The notes below the pieces were generated by a model. It had not been told where the DNA came from. It made no database searches and worked only from the letters and a program-made list of their open reading frames with translations. This document shows, piece by piece, positions 8,681-16,254 of a stretch of 64,000 nt of DNA (position 1 is its first letter; every line of letters starts with the position of its first letter). Position numbers and translations under genes: made by a program. Location: contig CAKRYI010000001.1 of assembly GCA_934426825.1 (NCBI GenBank), forward strand, positions 62,001 to 126,000, in the 5' to 3' direction. This stretch comes from an uncultured Acetatifactor sp. (GTDB taxonomy: Bacteria > Bacillota > Clostridia > Lachnospirales > Lachnospiraceae).

Positions 8681-9694
8681 ATGGCAAAAGTCAGTATTCT
8701 GGGAGGCGGAAGCTGGGGAATTGCCCTTGCGGTGCTTTTACATAAGAACGGACATGAGATTACCGTCTGGTCCGCACTTGCTCCGGAAATCGAAATGCTT
8801 CGGGAGAGTCACGAACATAAAATGCTGCCGGGAGTGAAACTGGCGGAGGATATGAAATTTACAACGGACGACAAGGAGGCAGTTGCCGGACAGGACGTAC
8901 TGGTTATGGCGGTGGCAAGCTCCTACACCAGAAGCACGGCGGCAAGACTGAGTGCGCTGGTGGAGCCGGGACAGAAGATTGTCAATGTGGCAAAGGGAAT
9001 CGAGGAACACACCCAGATGACTCTTTCCGAAATCATTGAGGAAGAAATTCCGCAGGCGGATGTGGCAGTTTTGTCCGGACCGTCCCATGCGGAGGAAGTG
9101 GGAAGAGGAATTCCCACCACCATAGTGGTCGGTGCAAAGAGCAGAAAGACCGCAGAATATCTCCAGAATCTTTTTATGAGTGAAGTTTTCAGGGTGTATA
9201 CCAGCCCGGATGTTCTGGGTATGGAACTGGGCGGCGCGTTAAAAAACGTGGTGGCACTTGCCGCCGGTATTGCGGACGGACTCGGATACGGGGACAACAC
9301 AAAAGCTGCGCTGATTACCAGAGGAATTACGGAGATTGCAAGACTTGGAACCGCCATGGGCGGACATGCGGAGACCTTTTACGGATTGACGGGAATCGGC
9401 GATTTAATCGTAACCTGCGCAAGCATGCACTCCAGAAACCGCCGTGCCGGTATTCTCATCGGTCAGGGGTACAGCTATGAGGAGGCAATGAATGAAGTGA
9501 AAATGGTGGTGGAAGGGGTTTATTCCGCCAAGGCAGCAATGGAACTGGCTGCAAAATATCAGGTACAGCTTCCTATCATAGAGCAGGTAAATATGGTGCT
9601 GTTTGAGGATAAAAATCCGGGAGACGCCGTAAAGGATTTGATGCTTAGGGACAAAAAGATTGAACTGACAAATGCAGGCTGGGAAGAAGATTAA
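8681..9694 (+). CDS. gpsA: NAD(P)-dependent glycerol-3-phosphate dehydrogenase
   Basis: Reduces dihydroxyacetone phosphate to sn-glycerol 3-phosphate for PlsY. It is a 337-residue cytoplasmic enzyme of standard length. The N-terminal Rossmann motif is GGGSWGIALA at about 8-17. The catalytic-domain signature includes ELGGALKNVVALAAGIADGL, with the active-site Lys, and the motif GLTGIGDLIVTC. The start at 8681 has a purine-rich site (AAAGAAGGAATT) upstream. In many spore formers gpsA is followed directly by spoIVA; here three other genes lie between. Confidence 0.96.
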   Translation: MAKVSILGGGSWGIALAVLLHKNGHEITVWSALAPEIEMLRESHEHKMLPGVKLAEDMKFTTDDKEAVAGQDVLVMAVASSYTRSTAARLSALVEPGQKIVNVAKGIEEHTQMTLSEIIEEEIPQADVAVLSGPSHAEEVGRGIPTTIVVGAKSRKTAEYLQNLFMSEVFRVYTSPDVLGMELGGALKNVVALAAGIADGLGYGDNTKAALITRGITEIARLGTAMGGHAETFYGLTGIGDLIVTCASMHSRNRRAGILIGQGYSYEEAMNEVKMVVEGVYSAKAAMELAAKYQVQLPIIEQVNMVLFEDKNPGDAVKDLMLRDKKIELTNAGWEED

Positions 9695-9719
9695 ACATTC
9701 AGAAAGGTATGGTTATTTT

Positions 9720-10535
9720 ATGGGTGCAACAGAATTTCAGGGAACAAAAGAATATGTGGCAAGTGAGGAATTGATGGCAAGCGTTAATATCGCCATTGCG
9801 CTGCAGAAGCCGTTGCTTATCAAAGGCGAGCCGGGTACCGGCAAGACAATGTTGGCTGAGGCAGTTGCAAAAGCACTGGGAAAGAAACTGCTTATCTGGA
9901 ATATCAAGTCCACCACAAAGGCACAGGAAGGCTTGTATGTTTACGATACCATTCAGCGTCTGTATGACGGACAGTTTGGTGAGGAAGGTGTGGATGATAT
10001 TGCGAGATATATCAAACTGGGCAAGCTGGGAGAAGCGTTTGACAGTGACGAGCAGGTTGTTCTTTTGATAGATGAGATTGACAAGGCGGATTTGGAGTTC
10101 CCCAACGACCTTTTGTGGGAGCTTGACCAGATGGAATTTTATATCAACGAGACCAAGAGAACGGTAAAGGCAAAGCACAGACCCATTGTAATCATTACCT
10201 CCAATGCGGAAAAGGAGCTGCCGGATGCGTTCCTGCGCCGCTGCATTTTCCATTACATTGATTTCCCTTCACCGGAACTGATGGAGGAGATTGTAAAGGT
10301 GCATTTTCCGGATGTGGAGGAGCATCTGCTCCGGAATGCCATGGACGTGTTCTATGCGATAAGAACGATTCGTGATATTCGCAAGAAACCGAGCACCTCT
10401 GAATTGATTGACTGGGTCAATGCACTGCAGATTGGCGGTATTTCCGCAGACAGAATCAAGAGTGCCCTTCCTTTCATCGGTGTGGTGGTGAAAAAGGACG
10501 AAGATTTGGAACTGGTGAGACACGAAAACTATTAA
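9720..10535 (+). CDS. MoxR-family AAA+ ATPase
   Basis: A 271-residue cytoplasmic AAA+ protein with Walker A GEPGTGKT (36-43), Walker B VVLLIDEIDKAD, and the sensor-1/arginine-finger stretch IIITSNAEKELPDAFLRR. MoxR ATPases act as chaperone-like remodelling machines and are nearly always paired with a VWA-domain protein, as here (the next gene starts 36 nt downstream). ATG 9720 is preferred: AGAAAGG lies upstream and the conserved sequence begins there. The longer frame from 9672 would overlap gpsA. The client of the pair is unknown. It sits in an operon-like row with gpsA before it and tyrS after. Confidence 0.85.
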   Translation: MGATEFQGTKEYVASEELMASVNIAIALQKPLLIKGEPGTGKTMLAEAVAKALGKKLLIWNIKSTTKAQEGLYVYDTIQRLYDGQFGEEGVDDIARYIKLGKLGEAFDSDEQVVLLIDEIDKADLEFPNDLLWELDQMEFYINETKRTVKAKHRPIVIITSNAEKELPDAFLRRCIFHYIDFPSPELMEEIVKVHFPDVEEHLLRNAMDVFYAIRTIRDIRKKPSTSELIDWVNALQIGGISADRIKSALPFIGVVVKKDEDLELVRHENY

Positions 10536-10570
10536 CAGGGTAACCATGTGTTGACAGGATGTGAGGCAGT

Positions 10571-11779
10571 ATGTTTATAGATTTTTTTCATACGCTGAGA
10601 GCGAAGGGACTGCATGTGACGCTGGGAGAATGGCTGACCTTGCAGGAGGCTCTTGACAAAGGTTTGTGCGGAAGTTCCCTGACACAGTTTTACTATGTGG
10701 CGCGGATGATTTTGGTCAAGAGCGAAACCGATTTTGATAAATATGATATGGCATTTGAAGAGTGCTTTAAGGCGTCCCAGAAGGAAACGGAAGTCGGGGC
10801 GGAAATGCTCCGCTGGCTGGATAAGTCTGATATGATGGAGCTTGCCCATGAGGAGGCAAGAGACCATTTGAATAAGATGGAGGGCGAAGGCGTCCAGATT
10901 GATAAGGAGGACGTGGAGGAAAAATTCCGCCAGCGTCTGAAAGATCAGGACAGCGAGCACAACGGCGGAAGTTTCTGGATCGGAACGATGGGAAAAACGT
11001 CCTTCGGTAATATGGGCGGCAACGTGGGCGGTGTCCGCGTGGGTGGAAAGACCGGTTATCAGTCCGCATTTTCCGTAGTGGGCGCGAGAAAGTACCGCGA
11101 TTTCAGGGATGACAAGGTGTTGGACAACAGACAGTTCCAGCTTGCGTTCCGCAAGCTGCGGCAGTTTTCCAGCAGACTGGACATTCCGGAGACGGAACTG
11201 GATATTGACGGAACGGTGGACAAGACCTGCAATAACGGCGGTTGTCTGCAGATTGTCATGAAAAAACCACGGAAAAATGCCGTAAAGCTCTTGCTTTTGA
11301 TGGATTCCGGCGGAACCATGATACCGTTCAGCTCCCTTTTGAACGATCTGTTTCAGGCGGTGCATAAATCCAATCATTATAAGGACGTAAAAACCTATTA
11401 TTTTCACAACTGTATCTACAGTAAATTGTACAAAACTCCGGAATGTGAGAACGGAGACTGGGTGGATACGGAGTGGATGTTCCGGAATGTGGACAGTGAT
11501 TACAAGGTAATTATCGTGGGAGATGCTGCGATGGCGCCGGAAGAACTGTATTCGGACAGCGGCAACTACAGAGGTCCCAATGGCGGACTTTCGGGGTATG
11601 AGTGGTTAAAACTGTTGAAAAAGAAATACAAAAAGGTAGTCTGGCTCAATCCTAAGATGGCTCCCGGAAGGGCGCCGTGGAGAGAGGCGGAGACGGCGGT
11701 CAAGGAGCTGTTCCCTATGTATAAACTGACGGTGGACGGATTAAACCGTGCCATGGTTACGCTGATGACAAAGAAGTAG
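10571..11779 (+). CDS. VWA domain protein, CoxE/YehP-like partner of MoxR ATPase
   Basis: A 402-residue protein with no signal peptide or membrane segment. The N-terminal half (about 1-130) resembles the CoxE-like region, and a Gly-rich, low-complexity stretch follows near 135-160 (GNMGGNVGGVRVGGKTG). The VWA fold begins near 235 with LLLMDSGGTM. D245 starts the metal-ion site, but the usual DxSxS pattern reads D-S-G-G-T, so the site is altered. A later segment, YYFHNCIYSKLYK, is typical of this family. It probably works with the MoxR ATPase just upstream; the target is unknown. Confidence 0.8.
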   Translation: MFIDFFHTLRAKGLHVTLGEWLTLQEALDKGLCGSSLTQFYYVARMILVKSETDFDKYDMAFEECFKASQKETEVGAEMLRWLDKSDMMELAHEEARDHLNKMEGEGVQIDKEDVEEKFRQRLKDQDSEHNGGSFWIGTMGKTSFGNMGGNVGGVRVGGKTGYQSAFSVVGARKYRDFRDDKVLDNRQFQLAFRKLRQFSSRLDIPETELDIDGTVDKTCNNGGCLQIVMKKPRKNAVKLLLLMDSGGTMIPFSSLLNDLFQAVHKSNHYKDVKTYYFHNCIYSKLYKTPECENGDWVDTEWMFRNVDSDYKVIIVGDAAMAPEELYSDSGNYRGPNGGLSGYEWLKLLKKKYKKVVWLNPKMAPGRAPWREAETAVKELFPMYKLTVDGLNRAMVTLMTKK

Positions 11780-11851
11780 GGATGGACAGAGAACGCCGAA
11801 AATGCTATGATGAATAATGGCGCGGGAAAGCGCACAGAAATGAGGATAAAA

Positions 11852-13075
11852 ATGCAGATATTTGAGGAATTGAAAGCCCGCGGACTGCTTGCACAGCTCA
11901 CGGATGAGGAAGAAATCAGAGAACTGGTAAATAACGGAAAGGCTACTTTTTATATCGGATTTGACCCTACGGCAGACAGCCTTCATGTAGGTCATTTCAT
12001 GGCACTGTGCCTGATGAAGAGACTGCAGATGGCAGGCAATAAGCCTATCGCCCTGATTGGCGGCGGAACCGGAATGATTGGAGACCCCTCCGGCAGAACC
12101 GACATGCGCAGCATGATGACTACCGAAATGATTGACCATAACTGCGAGTGCTTTAAAAAGCAGATGAGCCGCTTTATCGAGTTTGGCGAAGACAAGGCAA
12201 TGATGGTAAACAATGCGGAATGGCTGAGAGATTTGAATTACATTGAATTTCTCCGCGATGTAGGCGCACATTTCAGTGTCAACCGAATGCTGACCGCGGA
12301 GTGCTATAAACAGCGTTTAGAGAGAGGACTCAGCTTCCTTGAATTTAACTATATGATTATGCAGAGCTATGATTTCTTGGAGCTCTATAAGAGATACGGC
12401 TGTAACATGCAGTTCGGCGGAGACGACCAGTGGAGCAATATGTTGGGAGGAACCGAGCTGATTCGCCGTAAGCTGGGCAAGGACGCTTACGCCATGACCA
12501 TCACTCTGCTTTTAAATTCCGAGGGCAAGAAGATGGGCAAGACCCAGAAGGGCGCAGTATGGCTTGACCCCAACAAGACCTCACCTTTCGAGTTTTATCA
12601 GTATTGGAGAAATATTGCGGATGCAGACGTGCTGAAATGTCTGCGTATGCTGACCTTCCTTCCTTTGGAGCAGATTGACGAGATGGACAAATGGGAAGGC
12701 AGCCAGTTAAATCAGGCAAAAGAGATTCTTGCTTACGAATTAACAAAACTGGTTCACGGTGATGAGGAGGCAGGCAAAGCACAGGAGAGTTCCAGAGCGT
12801 TGTTTACAGGCGGAAATGCTGCAGAAATGCCCACCTGTGAACTCACAGAGGAGGATTTCTTAGACGGAAAGATTGATATTCTCGGTGTGCTGGCAAAATC
12901 CGGACTTACCACATCCCGTTCCGAGGCAAGACGTGCGGTGGAACAGGGCGGTGTTACCGTGGACGGTGAAAAGGTAAGCGACATTAAGACCACCTACGTA
13001 CCGGAGAATTTTGACGGCGACGGTATTGTGGTAAAGCGCGGTAAGAAGAATTTTAAGCGTATTGTGATGAAGTAA
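11852..13075 (+). CDS. tyrS: Tyrosyl-tRNA synthetase
   Basis: Charges tRNA-Tyr. At 407 residues it has the usual length for the TyrS group. It has the class I HIGH-like motif HVGH (in DPTADSLHVGHF), the KMSKS-like loop KMGKT, and a C-terminal S4 RNA-binding domain (TSRSEARRAVEQGGV and on). I chose ATG 11852 because GAGGA lies 5 nt before it and the family N-terminus (MQIFEELKARGL) starts there; upstream in-frame ATGs lack this. No T-box leader fits in the short gap before it. A strong terminator follows the stop, and its downstream half is shared with the spoIVA start region. Confidence 0.96.
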   Translation: MQIFEELKARGLLAQLTDEEEIRELVNNGKATFYIGFDPTADSLHVGHFMALCLMKRLQMAGNKPIALIGGGTGMIGDPSGRTDMRSMMTTEMIDHNCECFKKQMSRFIEFGEDKAMMVNNAEWLRDLNYIEFLRDVGAHFSVNRMLTAECYKQRLERGLSFLEFNYMIMQSYDFLELYKRYGCNMQFGGDDQWSNMLGGTELIRRKLGKDAYAMTITLLLNSEGKKMGKTQKGAVWLDPNKTSPFEFYQYWRNIADADVLKCLRMLTFLPLEQIDEMDKWEGSQLNQAKEILAYELTKLVHGDEEAGKAQESSRALFTGGNAAEMPTCELTEEDFLDGKIDILGVLAKSGLTTSRSEARRAVEQGGVTVDGEKVSDIKTTYVPENFDGDGIVVKRGKKNFKRIVMK

Positions 13076-13104
13076 ATCGAACAATGCAAATCGAATAAAG
13101 AAAA

Positions 13105-13133
13105 TCATAAAACCCATATTCCTTTCATACAAT
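13105..13133 (+). promoter_or_regulatory. Sigma-E type promoter for spoIVA
   Basis: -35 TCATAAA (13105-13111), a 14-bp spacer and -10 CATACAAT (13126-13133). The -10 is a full match to the mother-cell sigma-E consensus CATACANT and the -35 matches five of seven positions of KMATATT. Transcription would start near 13140, inside the loop of the tyrS terminator, so the transcript would lack the 5' arm and leave the ribosome site GGAAGGGG (13145-13152) free. spoIVA is a known sigma-E gene in Bacillus. Confidence 0.75.
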
Positions 13134-13163
13134 GTACTAAGTGTGGAAGGGGATATGGGTTTT
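13109..13163 (+). terminator. Rho-independent terminator after tyrS, overlapping the spoIVA control region
   Basis: An 18-bp stem pairs 13109-13126 with 13146-13163 (two G-U pairs, 19-nt loop). The 3' arm ends in GGGTTTT. The -10 box of the spoIVA promoter begins at the last base of the 5' arm and runs into the loop, and the spoIVA ribosome site lies in the 3' arm. Confidence 0.75.
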
Positions 13164-13165
13164 TC

Positions 13166-14644
13166 ATGGATAATAAGAGAGAATTTGATTTATACAGCGA
13201 TATACAGAAACGAACAAACGGAGAAATCTACATAGGTGTTTTGGGTCCGGTCAGAACCGGAAAGTCCACCTTTATCAAGCGTTTCATGGACGAAATGGTA
13301 CTTCCCAATATGGAGGACGAAAATGCCAGAATGAGGGCGAAGGATGAACTTCCCCAAAGTGCGGGCGGCAGAACCATTACAACCACGGAACCGAAGTTTA
13401 TTCCCAGCGAGGCGGCATTGGTGACGCTTGAGGACGGTGTTGCCACAAAGGTGCGGTTAATCGACTGTGTGGGATATATGGTGGACGGTGCGGCAGGACA
13501 TATGGAGGAGGATACCGAACGCATGGTGCGGACACCGTGGTTCGATTATGAAATTCCTTTTACCAATGCGGCGGAAATCGGAACGGATAAGGTGATGAAC
13601 GACCATTCCACCATCGGACTGGTGGTTACGACGGACGGCAGTATCGGGGATATTCCGAGAGAAAATTATTTAGAGGCGGAGGAAAAGACCATTCTTGCCC
13701 TGCAGAGACTGCGCAAGCCGTTTCTGGTACTGGTAAACAGCCAGAAGCCCTATTCGGAGGACGCGGCGGCGGTAACGGATTTCCTTCGTCAGAAATATGG
13801 AGTATCCGCCATGCCGGTGAACTGTGAGCAGTTGAAGCGGGAGGATATCAATAAGATTCTGGAAAATATTCTCTACGAATTTCCGCTCTCCGCCATAGAG
13901 TTCTATATGCCGAAGTGGGTGGAAATGCTTCCGGCAGACAACCGCATGAAACAGGACATCATTGCAAAGGTGCGGGAACTGGTGCCTGTATACGATAAGG
14001 TGAGAGACGTCCGCAGCCAGCCGGTAAACTTAGACAGTGAATATGTGAAACGCTGCAAGGCAGACGCCATCCGGCTGAGCGACGGTATTGTGCGGGTGAT
14101 GCTGGACGTGGATGAGTCCTACTATTATGAGATGCTTACGGAGATGGTGGGAGAGGAAATTGCGGATGAGTATCAGCTCATTCACAAATTACAGGAATTT
14201 GCGTCCATGAAGAAGGAGTACGCAAAGGTACTGGATGCCGTACATATGGTGAGGATGAAAGGGTATGGAGTGGTAACGCCGGAGAAAGAGGAGATTACGC
14301 TGGATAAACCGGAACTGATTAAACACGGCAACAAATTCGGGGTGAAAATTCACGCCAACAGTCCTTCCATTCACATGATTCGTGCCAATATCGAAACGGA
14401 AATCGCCCCCATTGTGGGAACGAAGGAACAGGCGGACGATTTGATACGATATATCAATCAGGCGGACATGGCGCAGGGAATCTGGGAGACAAATATCTTT
14501 GGAAAAACGGTGGAACAGCTTGTAAATGACGGAATAAGCTCCAAAATTGTGTCTCTTGGCGAGGAAAGCCAAATGAAATTGCAGGATACCATGCAAAAAG
14601 TGGTAAATGATTCCAACGGCGGCATGGTCTGCATTATTATCTGA
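13166..14644 (+). CDS. spoIVA: Stage IV sporulation protein A, coat morphogenetic ATPase
   Basis: SpoIVA is a cytoskeleton-like ATPase of the mother cell that polymerises on the forespore surface and forms the basement layer for the spore coat. At 492 residues it matches the family length. The TRAFAC-type N-terminal domain has Walker A GPVRTGKST (27-35) and the switch segment LIDCVGYMVDGAAGHM. The middle and C-terminal regions follow, ending in GGMVCIII, the terminal patch needed for forespore targeting. The ribosome site lies in the 3' arm of the preceding terminator hairpin. The gene converges on the next with a 2-nt gap. Its presence is strong evidence for endospore formation. Confidence 0.96.
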   Translation: MDNKREFDLYSDIQKRTNGEIYIGVLGPVRTGKSTFIKRFMDEMVLPNMEDENARMRAKDELPQSAGGRTITTTEPKFIPSEAALVTLEDGVATKVRLIDCVGYMVDGAAGHMEEDTERMVRTPWFDYEIPFTNAAEIGTDKVMNDHSTIGLVVTTDGSIGDIPRENYLEAEEKTILALQRLRKPFLVLVNSQKPYSEDAAAVTDFLRQKYGVSAMPVNCEQLKREDINKILENILYEFPLSAIEFYMPKWVEMLPADNRMKQDIIAKVRELVPVYDKVRDVRSQPVNLDSEYVKRCKADAIRLSDGIVRVMLDVDESYYYEMLTEMVGEEIADEYQLIHKLQEFASMKKEYAKVLDAVHMVRMKGYGVVTPEKEEITLDKPELIKHGNKFGVKIHANSPSIHMIRANIETEIAPIVGTKEQADDLIRYINQADMAQGIWETNIFGKTVEQLVNDGISSKIVSLGEESQMKLQDTMQKVVNDSNGGMVCIII

Positions 14645-14646
14645 CC

Positions 14647-16074
14647 TTAGATTGCGGTGGGGTGCGCCTCGTAATAAGGAAAAGCATATCCGTATACCGT
14701 GACCGTTACACAGCATAAAATCAAAATACATAATGCAATGCAAATGCCTGTCTGACAACGGTTTAAAGCCGTCTGCCGGATGGGCTTTTTAAGCAGTGCG
14801 GATAACAGGAAAAAGCCTTTTTGGATTCCGCGGATGCAGTAGTAGCAAAAGGGAATCAGCATGGGCAGTATATACCTTCCCTGAGGCTGATAGTCTGTGG
14901 TATAGGAATACCATGCACTTAAGAAACAGGGAATCGCAATGCAAAAAATCAGATTGATATGATAAAACACCCGAAAGGCGGGGCGCTTTTCATAAAGGGT
15001 ATCCGGTGAAACTTTTTTAAGCATGCAAAGAACAGGACCGCTTATGACACAGGCTAAAATTCCAAGCAGAAACAGAGCCTTATAAAAACGGTATACCCAG
15101 ATGGAGGTGGTGATGGTCATGGGCCCGTAGATTCCGATAAAACTTAAGGTGGACAGGTTTACAAAATCGGATTCTTTCAGCATGCCAAGGAGGCTGTACC
15201 CCTGATTTTGGTAAGTAATTCGGGTTTCCGGATGAAATTCGGGGAGGGCGTAAAGGGAGGCACATAACTGTCTTGCTTTCAGCCCTAAAAAGTCGCCGTC
15301 ATACAGAATGGCACTGCGGATAAACCACCATGCGATGCCCGATAGTACAATGACACTGATAAAAATTCCTTTTTTAAAAAACGGTTTCCAGTCCATATGC
15401 AGCTTGGAGGACTGATAGGACAGAAAATGCGCGCCAAACAATAAGATGCAGCTTAAAATATAACCGTAAGCATTGTAATAGGACAGGGCGCAGAGTATGA
15501 TACCGACGGATAAACAGACACAGGAGGATACAGAAAAGTTTTCCTGCAGTCCGCGGGTAAGTCCGTACAGCATGATGACAATGGACATCATACAGCAGGA
15601 GTCCGTATTGACATAAGTATGGACAAAAATGCTCTGGGGCAGAAATGTCGCCAAAAAGGCAAAAAGGTACTGGAATCTTTTATCGGAAAACCATTTTCTT
15701 GATAAAAGAAGAACCATATGCGCCGTAATCAGTCCAGAGAGGAAATCCACACCCCTTGCAGTGTACAATAACGCGTCGGAGGAGGTGGTAAAAAAGCGCA
15801 CAAGCCGCATGGCATATCCCTGAATCATGTAGGGGAGAATGGGCTGGAACGCATAGGAGAAACCGTATCCGCCAATCCGTATGGATTCCTCGTATCCGTT
15901 GGGCAGTGTTCCGTGCTCCGCAATATAGGACGGAATCAGGAACCGGTTATACTCATCCGGCGGATTGTTTAAAGGCTGTCTGATTAACAGTGACAGGGCA
16001 ATGATAATATAAAATGCGTAATACAGTATGGAAATCAGGTTATATTTTTTAGCGGATAAAGTATTGTTTTTCAT
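14647..16074 (-). CDS. DUF2142-like polytopic membrane protein, probable glycosyltransferase C-fold
   Basis: A 475-residue integral membrane protein with about ten to twelve hydrophobic segments. Near the N-terminus it has NNPPDEYNRFLIP followed by SYIAEHGTLP, the acidic first-loop pattern of DUF2142 and related GT-C-type glycosyltransferases that use lipid-linked sugars. The likely role is modification of a surface polysaccharide or teichoic acid-like polymer; the sugar and acceptor cannot be told. I prefer ATG 16074, with GGAAAGG upstream, over the TTG at 16095, which lacks a ribosome site. A promoter at 16132-16160 reads into it. It stands alone, divergent from another membrane glycosyltransferase-like gene. 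Confidence 0.7.
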   Translation of the reverse strand: MKNNTLSAKKYNLISILYYAFYIIIALSLLIRQPLNNPPDEYNRFLIPSYIAEHGTLPNGYEESIRIGGYGFSYAFQPILPYMIQGYAMRLVRFFTTSSDALLYTARGVDFLSGLITAHMVLLLSRKWFSDKRFQYLFAFLATFLPQSIFVHTYVNTDSCCMMSIVIMLYGLTRGLQENFSVSSCVCLSVGIILCALSYYNAYGYILSCILLFGAHFLSYQSSKLHMDWKPFFKKGIFISVIVLSGIAWWFIRSAILYDGDFLGLKARQLCASLYALPEFHPETRITYQNQGYSLLGMLKESDFVNLSTLSFIGIYGPMTITTSIWVYRFYKALFLLGILACVISGPVLCMLKKVSPDTLYEKRPAFRVFYHINLIFCIAIPCFLSAWYSYTTDYQPQGRYILPMLIPFCYYCIRGIQKGFFLLSALLKKPIRQTALNRCQTGICIALCILILCCVTVTVYGYAFPYYEAHPTAI

Positions 16075-16131
16075 GTAATGTTCAAGCCTTTCCAAAACCG
16101 GCAGAGGAGACTGCCGCAGGTTATTTGCTTC

Positions 16132-16160
16132 ATCATATCATAATCCGGAATATAAAACAA
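16132..16160 (-). promoter_or_regulatory. Sigma-A promoter for the DUF2142-like gene
   Basis: On the minus strand, -35 TTGTTT (16155-16160), a 17-bp spacer and -10 TATGAT (16132-16137). The leader would contain a CGGCAG/CTGCCG hairpin at about 16099-16116. Confidence 0.5.
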
Positions 16161-16165
16161 ATGAA

Positions 16166-16194
16166 TTGCTTTTTCCACCCCTTTTGGGTATAAT
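16166..16194 (+). promoter_or_regulatory. Sigma-A promoter for the GtrII-like gene and perhaps the salvage operon
   Basis: -35 TTGCTT (16166-16171), a 17-bp spacer and a perfect -10 TATAAT (16189-16194). The start would be near 16201, about 54 nt before the GTG start codon. Confidence 0.65.
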
Positions 16195-16254
16195 GTTACT
16201 TATGGTTCACTTGGCAACCATTTATACAAAAATGAGTAAAAAGGAATGGAAATT

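Noticed and set aside
8607..8837. 76-codon frame overlapping the gpsA start
   Set aside because: Covers gpsA in another frame; gpsA has clear family motifs and a ribosome site.
11780..11851. T-box leader for tyrS
   Set aside because: The gap is too short and shows no T-box sequence or terminator; tyrS seems driven from upstream.
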